A stretch of DNA of 64,000 nt from Candidatus Zixiibacteriota bacterium (GTDB taxonomy: Bacteria; Zixibacteria; MSB-5A5; WJJR01; JAJRUJ01): positions 1 to 64,000 of the forward strand of contig JAJRUJ010000075.1 of NCBI GenBank assembly GCA_024277855.1, given 5' to 3'. The notes under the pieces are model-generated. The model searched no databases and was not told where the DNA came from. It saw nothing but the letters and a program-made list of their open reading frames with translations. The position numbers and the translations under genes were made by a program. Positions 17,408-27,329 of this stretch are shown here, piece by piece (positions within the stretch are counted from its first letter, which is position 1; each line of letters starts with the position of its first letter).

Positions 17408-18847
17408 ATGAAAGTAAAAACAAACATGGGGATCTCAAGGGAAAAGGAAATAAAGGAGCGATTTGACGGCGCAAAGACCGTCGCGTTTCTGGATTTTGCC
17501 ATTTTTTTCGCGGTCTGCTGGATTGTCGTGGCACTTATCTTAAGTCCCCTATTCCGGGTTCATTGGTTTTCCCCGGGAGATTTCAGCTATTCGGGCGCGA
17601 TGTACTACCACGGGATTATGGTTCCTGTTTTGATCCTCCTGTTTCTTTTGACCCAAAAGGTCCTTTCCCTGAAATTAGCAAATAGTCGAATCTATTCTGC
17701 AGGTGCGATACTTTCCGTCTTGCTCGTTGGCCTGGGTTCTATCTTCAATGCCGGCGAGGGCATCTCTTTCGCGGCCATCGTTCAGATTATCGGCATGGCG
17801 ATGACCGATTTCCTTGGGATAACCCTGGTGGCTGCCCTGGCCATATTTGCTCTAAAAAATAGCAAGACAGGAAAAATAGGTATCGCATTCTGGCTTCTTT
17901 TTTCCTCGATCATTGCGATCCTGCTCGCCGCGCCTCTTGGTCACCTTGCCGGTTGGTTCCTCGATGTCGGGGTCAAATCCTTCCCCGGATCAAGCATACT
18001 GCTTGACACCATTAGGGTGACACCCGACGAATTCCAGGAGGGCCTGGTGGGGTCGCATTCTCACCTCATTGTTGCCGCTCTTTTATGTGGATTGGCTGCA
18101 GTTACGGCCATCTGCTTCCAGGATCAATCCTGTGCGGACTGGAAAAAGCGGGTAAGTATCCTGGGTTTATGGGTGACATTTGTCAGTCTTCTATTGGCAA
18201 CGGTGATCTATGTCTTTTCGGCATTAACTGGATGGGAACCACCGGCTTTTTTTACCTCAGGTCCCAACGGCATCCCGCTGGACGACCTGGTCTTGACCGC
18301 CGGAGAAATCGGCATTCTCCTGCTGATCGTGGGACTCTCCGGAGTCAAAACCGGCAGCAAACAAAAATCTTCCAGCTTTTTTCAGAATGGCCTGCGTCTG
18401 GCTGTCTTTACTGCCTGGATCTTTGGTTTCGTGGGGGCGGTAGTTCTGGGTATCTATATCGAGTTTCATGAAATCTTTTATGGAGCGGGAGCGCCACCCG
18501 CCCCCGGCGCTCTTAATGACAGTGTATTCATCCGAGCGCATCTACTTTTTCCGTTTTTCATGCTGCCCATAATCGTCACGGTTCTTCTTGCTGTGGCGTG
18601 CAAGTGCGGCCGGGCGAAAGCTTCCCGCTCCGGGCCTTTTATTTTCGTTTGGCTGTCCATAATCGGGATGGCCTTCGGGTTGACCGGTGAGATCCTCTGG
18701 TTTGTGACACTGGGAGCAAGCACTTTTCTTGCGGCAATGGTTATAATGTGGTTAGCGCTAATTGTGGGGGCGATAAGTCTATGGCCGGGAGCCGGTATTT
18801 TACCCTTTACAGCCCGGACTGATTCGCCCGGAATGAACCGGTATTAA
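17408..18847 (+). CDS. Polytopic membrane protein, possibly haem-copper-oxidase-related
   Basis: A 479-residue protein with about twelve hydrophobic helices. It has YYHGIMVPVLILLFL in its second helix, which resembles the HGxxM haem-ligand helix of oxidase subunit I. It also has GSHSHLIVAALL in the middle and FIRAHLLFPFF near the C-terminus. The His-His and His-x-His CuB/high-spin sites of true oxidases are not seen, so if related it may hold only one haem or none. The ATG at 17408 is preferred to a TTG at 17393. Its stop lies one base before the DUF5916 start. The family assignment is inference. Confidence 0.5.
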   Translation: MKVKTNMGISREKEIKERFDGAKTVAFLDFAIFFAVCWIVVALILSPLFRVHWFSPGDFSYSGAMYYHGIMVPVLILLFLLTQKVLSLKLANSRIYSAGAILSVLLVGLGSIFNAGEGISFAAIVQIIGMAMTDFLGITLVAALAIFALKNSKTGKIGIAFWLLFSSIIAILLAAPLGHLAGWFLDVGVKSFPGSSILLDTIRVTPDEFQEGLVGSHSHLIVAALLCGLAAVTAICFQDQSCADWKKRVSILGLWVTFVSLLLATVIYVFSALTGWEPPAFFTSGPNGIPLDDLVLTAGEIGILLLIVGLSGVKTGSKQKSSSFFQNGLRLAVFTAWIFGFVGAVVLGIYIEFHEIFYGAGAPPAPGALNDSVFIRAHLLFPFFMLPIIVTVLLAVACKCGRAKASRSGPFIFVWLSIIGMAFGLTGEILWFVTLGASTFLAAMVIMWLALIVGAISLWPGAGILPFTARTDSPGMNRY

Positions 18848-18848
18848 A

Positions 18849-21029
18849 ATGAGTAGAAGCATCCTGAACCGTTATTGGATTTTACTGTTTATCTGGAGCG
18901 GGCTTGCCGGCGCAATAGCAAGTCCGGCTAAAGCACAATCGGGTTACCCGGATACACTGCATGCGCTGACGCTTGATTCGGTGATCCGCGTAGATGGTCG
19001 ATTGGATGAAGCCGTGTGGCAGGAAGCGCAACACATCCGCAATTTCACCCAGCGCGAGTTGAACGAAGGGGAACCGGCAACCGAAGGTACCGAAGTGGCG
19101 GTGCTTTTCGACCAATCCGCGCTGTTCATCGGCGTCTGGTGTTATGACCGCGAACCACAAAAGTTAGTGGCGCAAAAGATGAAGCGTGATTTCGATTTCG
19201 GCTCGGAAGATAATTTTGAAGTCATCATAGATACCTATCACGACAATCGGAACGGCTACCTGTTTGTCACCAACCCCAACGGTGCTTTGGCCGATGTGCT
19301 GATCATCAATAACGGCAGCCAGGTTAACGAAGACTGGGATGGTGTCTGGGCGGTGGCGACCCGGACAACCGAGCAGGGTTGGTTTGCCGAATTCAGAATC
19401 CCTTTCTCGACCCTGAAATTCCCGACTTCGGAAGAACAGACCTGGGGCATCAATTTCGAACGCAACATCCGGCGCAAGCGCGAGCAGGTTTTGTGGCAGG
19501 GCTGGTCCCGGGACGCCGAGCTTGAACAGGTCTCCCGAGCCGGAGTGCTGGTGGGGTTGCGCGGAATGAGCAGTGTCCACCTGCTGGAATTGCGGCCTTA
19601 CGGCCTCGGTGGTATGGAATCCCCACGGACTCTTTCCACCAATTCGATCAAAGAATTTGGCGGTGATATTAACTACTTGATTACACCAACTTTAAAACTC
19701 AATGTTACCGCCAACCCGGACTTCGCACAGGTGGAATCAGACCGCGCTCAGGTCAACCTGACCCGTTTCTCCCTGTTTTTTCCGGAGAAGCGGAAGTTTT
19801 TTCTGGAAGGACAAAACTTCTTTGATTTCGGACTGGGATACAGTATCCGACCTTTTTACAGCCGAAGGATTGGACTGACCGAAGATGGTCAGGAAGTTCG
19901 CATTTTAGGTGGTGCGCGTCTTCTCGGCAAACAGGGACGAACCACGCTCGGCGGAATGGTGTTGAAGACAGCCCGGGAAGGAACCACCCCGTCCACGAAT
20001 TATGCGGTAGCCCGCTGGAAGCAGGACATTTTCCAGCAGTCCACCGTTGGGATCATTGCCACCGGGAAAATTGAACCGCAGCGGACCAACGCCACGAATG
20101 GGTTCGACTTTCTCTACTCGACAAATAAGCTGTTTGGCGATAAAAACTTTTCTCTCGGCGCCGCGCTGGCGGAGAGCTTCACCTCCGACGCGGCGCATAA
20201 GACCGGCGCAGCCCACCGTCTCTTCATCGACTATCCCAATGACGTAATCGATTTCTCGGCCATCTGGGACCGTTCCGGTGAACATTTCAACCCGGAAATG
20301 GGGTTCCTGCGACGCACCGGCTACCAGATGTACAATGCCGACCTGCGGATTAAACCCCGGCCCAGCTTTCTGCCCTGGGTCCGTAAACTGGTGTTTAAAC
20401 CCCTTGATTTCAACTACTACGTCGATGACCGCACCGGTAATCTGCAGTCACTCTGGACGGAATTTCGACCTCTGGGTTTCTCCACCAAAAGTGGTGAGTT
20501 CTTTGAGTCCAACATTCAGCGCAGCGCCGAACATCTCACCGAAGATTTTGAAATCCACGACGGCATAATCATTCCCTCCGGGACATACTGGTATACCCAT
20601 TATGAGCTGCAATTTGAGACGTTTCAAGGGCGTTCCATTGCCGGCGAGTTCTTCATCAACTGGGGGGACTTTTACAACGGTACCCGAACCGAGACCGCCG
20701 GAAGACTCATCTGGCGGGCCAACAAATACTTTAGTTTTTCCGGGGACTACCAGCAAAACGACATCACGTTGCCGGCCGGCAGTTTTACGGTTCGAGAAGT
20801 GGGCGGCCGGGCCGATTTTGCCTTTAACCCCAGACTGTTCGGCTCTGTTTTTGGTCAGTGGAACGACGACGATGAAAAGGTCCTGCTCAATTTTAGGATC
20901 AACTGGATTCCCCAACCGGAGACCGATCTGTTTTTTGTCGTGAACCAGTCGATTGACACCAAAAATGATCGTTGGTTGGTTGATAACACTACGGTATTAA
21001 CGAAGTTCGTCTGGCGGTTTGTGTTGTGA
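18849..21029 (+). CDS. DUF5916 outer-membrane protein with CBM9-like domain
   Basis: A 726-residue protein with a signal peptide (cleavage near AKAQ, about residue 30). Residues 40-230 form a CBM9-like sandwich: IRVDGRLDEAVWQEA, VLFDQSALFIGVWCYD and WFAEFRIPFSTLKFP. The rest is DUF5916, with FSLFFPEKRKFFLEGQNFFDFG, RRIGL, and many alternating hydrophobic strands ending in WRFVL, as expected of an outer-membrane beta-barrel. Such proteins are abundant in Bacteroidetes and relatives; the function is unproven. It is separated by one base from the preceding membrane gene and by 28 bases from the ABC transporter genes, and so may share their transcript. Confidence 0.85.
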   Translation: MSRSILNRYWILLFIWSGLAGAIASPAKAQSGYPDTLHALTLDSVIRVDGRLDEAVWQEAQHIRNFTQRELNEGEPATEGTEVAVLFDQSALFIGVWCYDREPQKLVAQKMKRDFDFGSEDNFEVIIDTYHDNRNGYLFVTNPNGALADVLIINNGSQVNEDWDGVWAVATRTTEQGWFAEFRIPFSTLKFPTSEEQTWGINFERNIRRKREQVLWQGWSRDAELEQVSRAGVLVGLRGMSSVHLLELRPYGLGGMESPRTLSTNSIKEFGGDINYLITPTLKLNVTANPDFAQVESDRAQVNLTRFSLFFPEKRKFFLEGQNFFDFGLGYSIRPFYSRRIGLTEDGQEVRILGGARLLGKQGRTTLGGMVLKTAREGTTPSTNYAVARWKQDIFQQSTVGIIATGKIEPQRTNATNGFDFLYSTNKLFGDKNFSLGAALAESFTSDAAHKTGAAHRLFIDYPNDVIDFSAIWDRSGEHFNPEMGFLRRTGYQMYNADLRIKPRPSFLPWVRKLVFKPLDFNYYVDDRTGNLQSLWTEFRPLGFSTKSGEFFESNIQRSAEHLTEDFEIHDGIIIPSGTYWYTHYELQFETFQGRSIAGEFFINWGDFYNGTRTETAGRLIWRANKYFSFSGDYQQNDITLPAGSFTVREVGGRADFAFNPRLFGSVFGQWNDDDEKVLLNFRINWIPQPETDLFFVVNQSIDTKNDRWLVDNTTVLTKFVWRFVL

Positions 21030-21057
21030 GAATATATCTCTAATAGGAGAAAAGCCA

Positions 21058-22059
21058 ATGTTATCAAGATCAATCTATTTTATCTTAATCGTGCTCCTCT
21101 TTGTCTCCTGCTCAGCACCCCAAGACCAAATTGTGGTTTATGTCAGTGAAGACCAGGTTTTCTCAGAACCTATCCTGAAGGACTTCGAGCGGGCGACAGG
21201 CATCAAGGTCAAGGCGGTCTATGACACCGAGGAAGCCAAAAGCACCGGCGCCATGAATCGGCTCATTGCCGAAAAGGACAATCCTCAGGCCGATGTATAC
21301 TGGGCCAATGAGCCGATCCGGGCCGAAGTTCTCAAGCAAAAGGGAATCTCGACTTCTTATGTCTCTCCGAAGGCGAAAGATATCCCACCGGTGTTCAAGG
21401 ACCCCGGGGGCTACTGGACCGGTTTTTCCGCCAGGGCGAGAGTTCTCATTGTAAATAATAGTGTAAAGGAAAAACCCAAGACCATCCTGGCCTATACAGA
21501 CCCCCGCTGGAAAGGGAAATCGGTTATCACCAACCCTCTCTTTGGAACCACTACCTCCGAAATAGCCGCCCTGTTTACGATCTGGGGTGATGAGCAGGCC
21601 AAAGAATTTATGACGGCGATGAGAAATAACGACGTGGCAATTTCGACAAACAACGGCGAAAGTGCGGACTTCGTCGCCACGCGACAGTATGACTTCAGCT
21701 TGGTGGACAGCGATGATGCCGTCAATCGCATGAGGCAGGAAAAACCCGTCACAATGGTCTATCCTGACCAGGGAGAAAACGACATCGGGTGTCTCATTGT
21801 GCCCAACGCGGCCGTGCTTATCAAGGGCGCGCCCCACCCGGAGGCGGCCGGAAAACTCATTGATTACCTGCTTTCCCGGGAGACAGAAAAAAAGCTGGCC
21901 TTTGCCGACTGCGCCCAGATTCCCCTGCATCCCGGCGTCCAAACACCGCCTGAATTAAAGCCGATCAAGGACATTAAAGTCATGCAGGTGAATTACGCCG
22001 AGGTTGCCCGGAAAATGGTCGAAATCCAGCCTTTTTTGAAAGCATGGATGGGGCTTTAG
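21058..22059 (+). CDS. Iron(III)-type ABC transporter substrate-binding lipoprotein
   Basis: A 333-residue protein. The start at 21058 has AGGAG upstream and gives a lipoprotein signal (LFVSC, Cys at about 17). The mature part starts with IVVYVSEDQVFSEPIL and contains a TGIKV strand, QADVYWANEP and KGKSVITNPLFGTT, typical of the FbpA/FutA class that carries ferric iron or similar anions. The iron-ligand tyrosines cannot be assigned with certainty. The next two genes supply permease and ATPase with no spacing, forming a complete importer. Confidence 0.88.
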   Translation: MLSRSIYFILIVLLFVSCSAPQDQIVVYVSEDQVFSEPILKDFERATGIKVKAVYDTEEAKSTGAMNRLIAEKDNPQADVYWANEPIRAEVLKQKGISTSYVSPKAKDIPPVFKDPGGYWTGFSARARVLIVNNSVKEKPKTILAYTDPRWKGKSVITNPLFGTTTSEIAALFTIWGDEQAKEFMTAMRNNDVAISTNNGESADFVATRQYDFSLVDSDDAVNRMRQEKPVTMVYPDQGENDIGCLIVPNAAVLIKGAPHPEAAGKLIDYLLSRETEKKLAFADCAQIPLHPGVQTPPELKPIKDIKVMQVNYAEVARKMVEIQPFLKAWMGL

Positions 22060-23655
22060 ATGGCAAGGCGCATCTTCCTGACATTTACCGTCATCCTGCT
22101 TTTTGCGATCGGCATACTGCCCGTTCTCTCCATGCTGATCAAGAGCATGATTGTAGATGGCCACTTCAGTCTGGCCTCCTATGGGGGGCTGCTGACCTCC
22201 TCACACCAGTGGACCCTGATGGGACACAGCCTGGTCTTGTCTTCCCTGGTCACGGCGCTTACGGTTGCGGTTGGGATGCCCCTGGGCGTACTCCTGGGAA
22301 AAACGGACTTACCCTTTCGCCGGTTCTTTACAATCCTCTTTGTCGTTCCCCTGCTCATCCCTCCGTATATCATCGCCGTCTCGTGGTTTGATCTCCTGGG
22401 AAGACAGGGACTTCTGGCGCACTTGGTTGGTGTCTCCGCTACCGGGACGATAACCCACTTTCTCTTTGGCCTCCCGGGTTGTGTTGCCGTCCTGTTCTCA
22501 ATTTTCCTGCCGATACCGATGCTCCTCACAATGATCTTTTTGCGGACGATCAACCCCGGGCTGGAAGAGGCCGGGAGACTGGTTTCGGGTTGGCGCGGCG
22601 TAATGAAGGGGATTACGATTCCCCTTATCCTGCCCGGCGTTCTGCTCTCCGCCATACTGGTCTTTCTGCTCAGCTTCGGGGAATTCAGTGTGCCGAATTT
22701 CCTGCGGTATGATGTCTTCCCTGTGGAAAGTTTCACCCAGTTTTCCGCTTTTTACAACTTCAAGGCCGCCACGGCTGCCGCCGTCCCGCTTGCCGCTGTC
22801 ACGCTGATACTTCTTCTTGCAGAGGCGGCGTTCCTGCGTGAAAGAACCTACCAACTGCGTCCATCTCCCGAACTCAAACGCTTGCCCCTGGTAAAGCTGG
22901 GCGCCTACCGTAAATGGCTGTTTGTGTCTGTTGCGACCGCCGGCCTCATGATTGTGATTGTGCCTATCGTTATCCTTGTCATTCAGTCGGCCGGCCTCAA
23001 CGCTTACGCCGAAGCACTGAACCGGGCGGGAGACAGTCTATTAAGAAGTCTCGTATATGCGGTCATCGGAGCTACACTCCTTACTGTTCTGGGTTTTGTT
23101 ACGGGCTACCTGATACAAACAAAGGCATTGAGATACTGGCGTTCCGTCGACTCATTGACGATTTTTCTCTTTGCCCTTCCCAGTACGGTGATCGGCATCG
23201 GCCTCATCAGCCTGTGGAACACACCGTGGACCAATTTTATCTACAGTACTCCCGCAATCATCATACTGGGCTATCTCGCCAAATACACGGCCCTTACCAG
23301 CCGAATCTCGGTTACACAACTTGCCCAGATTCCGCCCTCTATGGAAGAGGCCGCACAGGTTGCAGGGGCGGGGTGGTTTCGCAGGATGGCGTTTATTGTG
23401 GCGCCACTGGCCCGGCGGGGTCTTTTGGCCGGTTGGCTGGTGGGCTATATCTTTTCATTGCGGGATACCGGGATCACTATGCTGGTTTATCCGGCGGGAC
23501 ATGAAACCCTGCCCGTACGCATCTTTACCCTCATGGCCAATGGATCTCCCGAGCTTATCGCCGCACTTTGCATGGTTATGATAACCGCCACGTTGCTGCC
23601 GGTCAGTATCTTCTGGATGATACCCGGCATCATGACGAGAAAAGCGATCAGATGA
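22060..23655 (+). CDS. Fused ABC permease (FbpB-like, two transport units)
   Basis: A 531-residue inner-membrane protein with about twelve helices. It holds two ATPase-contact loops: EEAGRLVSGWRGVMKGITIP (about residue 170) and MEEAAQVAGAGWFRRMAFIV (about residue 430). The duplicated permease layout is that of the FbpB/HitB class. The start ATG directly follows the stop of the binding-protein gene, and its stop overlaps the ATPase start (ATGA). Confidence 0.92.
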   Translation: MARRIFLTFTVILLFAIGILPVLSMLIKSMIVDGHFSLASYGGLLTSSHQWTLMGHSLVLSSLVTALTVAVGMPLGVLLGKTDLPFRRFFTILFVVPLLIPPYIIAVSWFDLLGRQGLLAHLVGVSATGTITHFLFGLPGCVAVLFSIFLPIPMLLTMIFLRTINPGLEEAGRLVSGWRGVMKGITIPLILPGVLLSAILVFLLSFGEFSVPNFLRYDVFPVESFTQFSAFYNFKAATAAAVPLAAVTLILLLAEAAFLRERTYQLRPSPELKRLPLVKLGAYRKWLFVSVATAGLMIVIVPIVILVIQSAGLNAYAEALNRAGDSLLRSLVYAVIGATLLTVLGFVTGYLIQTKALRYWRSVDSLTIFLFALPSTVIGIGLISLWNTPWTNFIYSTPAIIILGYLAKYTALTSRISVTQLAQIPPSMEEAAQVAGAGWFRRMAFIVAPLARRGLLAGWLVGYIFSLRDTGITMLVYPAGHETLPVRIFTLMANGSPELIAALCMVMITATLLPVSIFWMIPGIMTRKAIR

Positions 23656-24347
23656 AAATCGTCGACATAAATTCCGCCTCAAAGTTTTATAACGGAACAA
23701 AAGCCCTGGACGACATCTCTTTTGAAATAGATGAGGGAGAACGCGTCGTTATCCTTGGCCCGTCCGGCTGTGGCAAGACTACGATCCTCCGGCTGATCGC
23801 GGGCTTCATTGCACCGGACACGGGCAGCATTTCCATTGCCGGAGAGTTGGTCTCTCGAGATGGACGCATTATCAAGCCACCGGAAAAGCGCAACCTTGGC
23901 ATGGTGTTTCAGGATCTTGCCCTCTGGCCCCATCTCAGCGTGAAGGGGAATATTGAGTTCGGGCTGAAGGCCGGGGGCCTGCCAAAAACTGAAAGGGACC
24001 TACTGATCCGGGAGGTGTTGGACCTTGTGGGTATGGCCGGTTATGCGGACAGGAGACCCGCCGAACTTTCCGGGGGCCAGCAACAGCGCGTGGCCCTCAC
24101 AAGGGCACTGGTGCTTGAACCGAAGGTACTCTTGATGGACGAACCACTCTCCAGTCTCGACCTGGAGTTGAATGTACGGCTACGGAAAGAGATCCTCGGG
24201 CTTCAGGAAAAACTCGGGTTTACCATGGCTTATGTAACCCATGACCAGGATGAGGCCTTTGATATAGCAACACGGGTGGTTTCGATGAAACAGGGGCGGA
24301 TAGAAGACATTAGGACAATTTCATCTTCTCGTGATGAAAAAACGTAA
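23652..24347 (+). CDS. ABC transporter ATP-binding protein
   Basis: A 231-residue ATPase. It shows Walker A GPSGCGKT (about residues 35-42), Q-loop MVFQDLALWPHLSV, signature LSGGQQQR, Walker B VLLMDEPLSSLD and H-loop THDQDEA. It lacks the C-terminal TOBE-like regulatory domain that most FbpC-type subunits carry, ending soon after the H-loop. The start at 23652 overlaps the permease stop. No Fur-like box was recognised upstream of the operon. Confidence 0.93.
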   Translation: MKIVDINSASKFYNGTKALDDISFEIDEGERVVILGPSGCGKTTILRLIAGFIAPDTGSISIAGELVSRDGRIIKPPEKRNLGMVFQDLALWPHLSVKGNIEFGLKAGGLPKTERDLLIREVLDLVGMAGYADRRPAELSGGQQQRVALTRALVLEPKVLLMDEPLSSLDLELNVRLRKEILGLQEKLGFTMAYVTHDQDEAFDIATRVVSMKQGRIEDIRTISSSRDEKT

Positions 24348-24524
24348 TGTGAAGAAAATAAATTGCTCGGCAAACGAGCATCTGCTCATCCGGATACGGC
24401 CGGTGGAATCATTGATGCTTTCCAAGCCGGGGCCCTGCGTAGGGTTGGATTTGGGGATGCGGCGCGGCAGACCTTGAGAGGCACCCATCGGCAATCACTT
24501 ACTTCTCTATTGCCATCAATCCGA

Positions 24525-25640
24525 TCAATCCGCGAGTCGCAATGGCATAATCAGGCAAAGATAACCGTCTTTCATCGGGCCGTCACACGCCGCCACCAAA
24601 CCGGCCGAAATCGACGTCGAAAGTGAAAACTCCACTTTCTCACTCTCAAGGTTCTTGAGAATATCCAACACGTATCCGGCATTGTAACCGATTTCCAGAT
24701 CTTCACCATCATAGTCACAAGGGATTTTTTCCTTGGCCTCACCGCCGACATCCTGATTGGTGGCGGATAATTCCAATCCCTTTTTACTGAAGGAAAATTT
24801 AACCTGACGAGTCAGCGAATTGGACAGAATCGACACACGCCGCACCCCACCGGTCAATTCCGCAACATCAACGATAACTTTTTTATCATTATCTTTAGGG
24901 ATAACTTGTTCATAACTCGGATACGGCCCCTCGATCAACCGCGAAGTAATCGTCGTATTCCCTAACGTGAAAACAATATTTTTCTCACCAAAGGTGATAC
25001 CGATCTCATCTTCCATTTCCACAGCCATTTTGGCCACCAATTGCAGTGCTTTTGGCGGGATGATCAGATCTTCTTTGACACCTGACAGGCGATTGTCGTC
25101 AACAGTATACCGCGCCAGCCGATGTCCGTCAGTAGCAACCATATGCATCGTTTTGCCCGAGGCCTGCCACAATACCCCATTCAACGCGGGTCGTGTCTCA
25201 TCGGCTGAAACTGCATATGCAGTCTTTTTAACCATATTCAGCAATTGCTCGGCGGGAATCCTGGTTTGGCTGGCGCCTTTAATTTCCGGAAGTTTTGGAA
25301 ATTCATCCGGGGCCATCCCGGAGATTTTATACACACCGCTTCCGGCTTTAATCTCCATCCGATTATTTTGTTCGGTACAAGTGACATCATCGCCGGGTAG
25401 CTCCCGGATAATCTCGGAAAATGTCCGTGCGGGGACAGTCGTTTTCCCGGACTTCGCAATATTCCCGGAAAGGGTAGTAGCAATTGAGATATCCAAATCA
25501 GTCGCCGAAAGTTTAATCGTATCCCCCTCGGCGTCGATCATCAGATTCGCCAAAATCGGCAAAGTGGTTTTACTGGAGATAACCGACAAAACCGTCTGCA
25601 ATCGATCCGACAATTCCAGTTTGGCCGCGGTAAATTTCAT
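24525..25640 (-). CDS. dnaN: DNA polymerase III sliding clamp (beta subunit)
   Basis: A 371-residue clamp. The start at 25640 (MKFTAAKLEL) has GGGAGG about 10 nt upstream and gives the usual length. The three-domain clamp fold is recognised from SSKTTLPILANLMIDA, LPGDDVTCTEQNNRMEIKAG, YAVSADETRPALNGVLW, HRLARYTVDD and the C-terminal PMKDGYLCLIMPLRL. It is downstream of dnaA in the same direction, the common dnaA-dnaN order. The 177 bases beyond it, where it converges with the ABC operon, contain no gene I can support. Confidence 0.97.
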   Translation of the reverse strand: MKFTAAKLELSDRLQTVLSVISSKTTLPILANLMIDAEGDTIKLSATDLDISIATTLSGNIAKSGKTTVPARTFSEIIRELPGDDVTCTEQNNRMEIKAGSGVYKISGMAPDEFPKLPEIKGASQTRIPAEQLLNMVKKTAYAVSADETRPALNGVLWQASGKTMHMVATDGHRLARYTVDDNRLSGVKEDLIIPPKALQLVAKMAVEMEDEIGITFGEKNIVFTLGNTTITSRLIEGPYPSYEQVIPKDNDKKVIVDVAELTGGVRRVSILSNSLTRQVKFSFSKKGLELSATNQDVGGEAKEKIPCDYDGEDLEIGYNAGYVLDILKNLESEKVEFSLSTSISAGLVAACDGPMKDGYLCLIMPLRLAD

Positions 25641-25949
25641 ATTCCGTTTGCCTCCCAGTAAATATCTACTCAAACCCTCTCAAAGAACTCTTCCCGTAAA
25701 GAACCTGCAAATAATAAATTATAAAAACAAGTAAAAATAATAATGGTGTTGATACTGTTGAAAGAAATACGATTTTCCTCCTATCCTATCAATGTCAATA
25801 CGTTAGAAACTTGATACTCATCTTTGCCTTGTGGTAAACCTGTGTGATTAATCTTGGTGATTAACGCGATTTTCCACAGTCGATGACTTTTCCACCAATC
25901 CATGCAAGTCCGTAAAGCCACTTCTCCACAACCACCAATCTCACATGGC
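25641..25949. other. dnaA-dnaN spacer with DnaA-box-like sites
   Basis: About 310 AT-rich bases. TTTTCCACA (25870-25878) and TTCTCCACA (25922-25930) differ by one and two bases from the TTATCCACA consensus. No gene is seen. It may form part of the origin or simply hold the dnaN promoter. Confidence 0.45.
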
Positions 25950-27329
25950 TTATTTTTTGTCGGCTACGGGTCGATAAAGCGAATTGACAACCGAATCAAC
26001 TCGATGTTTAAGGTGCGGATCTTCCTGAATTCCACCACGAATCAGGTTGACCGAATGGATTACCGTCGAATGATCACGACCATTGAAATATGCCCCGATT
26101 GCTTTCAGGGACATTTGGGTTAAAGTCCGGGCAAGGTACATGGCAACCTGTCGCGCCTGAACAACTTCCTGAGTTTTTTTCTTGGAACAAAGGAGTTCCT
26201 CGGAAACCTCAAAGAAATGGGATACTTTACCGGCGATCGCTTCAATCGTGATCGGCCGGCGTTTCACTGCGAGGGTATCCTTGAGAATATCCTGCGCCAA
26301 AGCCAGGTCAATTTCCTGACGACAAAGCGAAGCGTAGGCCAAAAGCCGGATCAGCGAACCTTCTAATTCACGGATATTTGAGCGGACATTGGAGGCGATA
26401 TATGCCAGGACATCGTCGGGTATGCCGACTCCCTCCGGTTCCAGTTTCTTTTTAAGGATTGCCATCCTGGTCTCAAATTCCGGTGGCTGGATGTCGGTCA
26501 CCAGTCCCCATTGAAATCGTGACAACAGCCGCTCTTCTAATCCGCGAATGTCTCTGGGGGGACGGTCAGAGGTCAGGACAATTTGTTTTCCGTTCTGGTG
26601 CAACGTATTAAAGGTGTGAAAAAACTGCACCTGTGTTGATTCCTTACCGGAAAAAAACTGGATATCATCAACTAAAAGAACATCAACCGACCGATAGAGA
26701 TTAGTAAACTCTGAAGTGGTATTTGTCGAAAGCGAGTTGATGAAATCGTTGGTAAATTTCTCGGATGTCGCATAGAGCACCCGTGTATTTTTCCGAGTTG
26801 TCGCAATTAAATTACCAATCGCCTGCGCCAGATGAGTCTTGCCCAGCCCCACACCGCCATAGATAAACAACGGATTGAAACGGGTTTCTCCCGGTGATTC
26901 GGCAACGGCCAGCGCCGCCGCATGCGAAAATTCATTCGATTCACCCACGACAAAGGTATCGAAAGTATATCGTGGGTTCATCGGCGGCGGGCTTAACTTG
27001 CCTGACGGCGGTTCCGGAGTTACCGGCAGCAATGTTTCCGCCTTGTTGACCGGTACGGTTATGATACTGTCGGGCAAATTATTGCGCACCCGATAGGCGA
27101 CCGTCTTTGCCGGGGAATTAAGCTCGGCCAACGATTCATGGATCATCTCATCGTAATGACGAGACAACCAATCAGCGACAAAATTATTCGGCACCGCCAC
27201 CAACAATGCGCCCTGGTCCCACTCCATTGCGCGCGTCGGTTTCAGCCACGTGCAAAAACTCTGTGGACTGATCTTTTTTTCAATTTCGGTAAGACACTTT
27301 TCCCAAACTTGCCCGGGCGTCGGCTCCAT
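25950..27329 (-). CDS. dnaA: Chromosomal replication initiator DnaA
   Basis: A 459-residue AAA+ initiator. Domain I begins with VWEKCLTEIEKKISPQSF. The ATPase core has FIYGGVGLGKTHLAQAIG (Walker A), VLLVDDIQFFSGKE (Walker B) and SDRPPRDIRGLEERLLSRFQWG. The C-terminal DNA-binding domain has the MYLARTLTQMSLKAIGAYFNGRDHSTVIHS signature region. Length is normal. The region upstream carries a perfect DnaA box, so autoregulation is likely. Confidence 0.98.
   Translation of the reverse strand: MEPTPGQVWEKCLTEIEKKISPQSFCTWLKPTRAMEWDQGALLVAVPNNFVADWLSRHYDEMIHESLAELNSPAKTVAYRVRNNLPDSIITVPVNKAETLLPVTPEPPSGKLSPPPMNPRYTFDTFVVGESNEFSHAAALAVAESPGETRFNPLFIYGGVGLGKTHLAQAIGNLIATTRKNTRVLYATSEKFTNDFINSLSTNTTSEFTNLYRSVDVLLVDDIQFFSGKESTQVQFFHTFNTLHQNGKQIVLTSDRPPRDIRGLEERLLSRFQWGLVTDIQPPEFETRMAILKKKLEPEGVGIPDDVLAYIASNVRSNIRELEGSLIRLLAYASLCRQEIDLALAQDILKDTLAVKRRPITIEAIAGKVSHFFEVSEELLCSKKKTQEVVQARQVAMYLARTLTQMSLKAIGAYFNGRDHSTVIHSVNLIRGGIQEDPHLKHRVDSVVNSLYRPVADKK

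Noticed and set aside
16599..17534. 311-codon leftward open frame opposite the ChrB-like gene
   Set aside because: It spans the antisense of a recognised domain and an intergenic gap, with no signal or motif.
24967..25734. 255-codon rightward open frame opposite dnaN
   Set aside because: It is antisense to dnaN, whose clamp motifs are intact, and has no ribosome-binding site.
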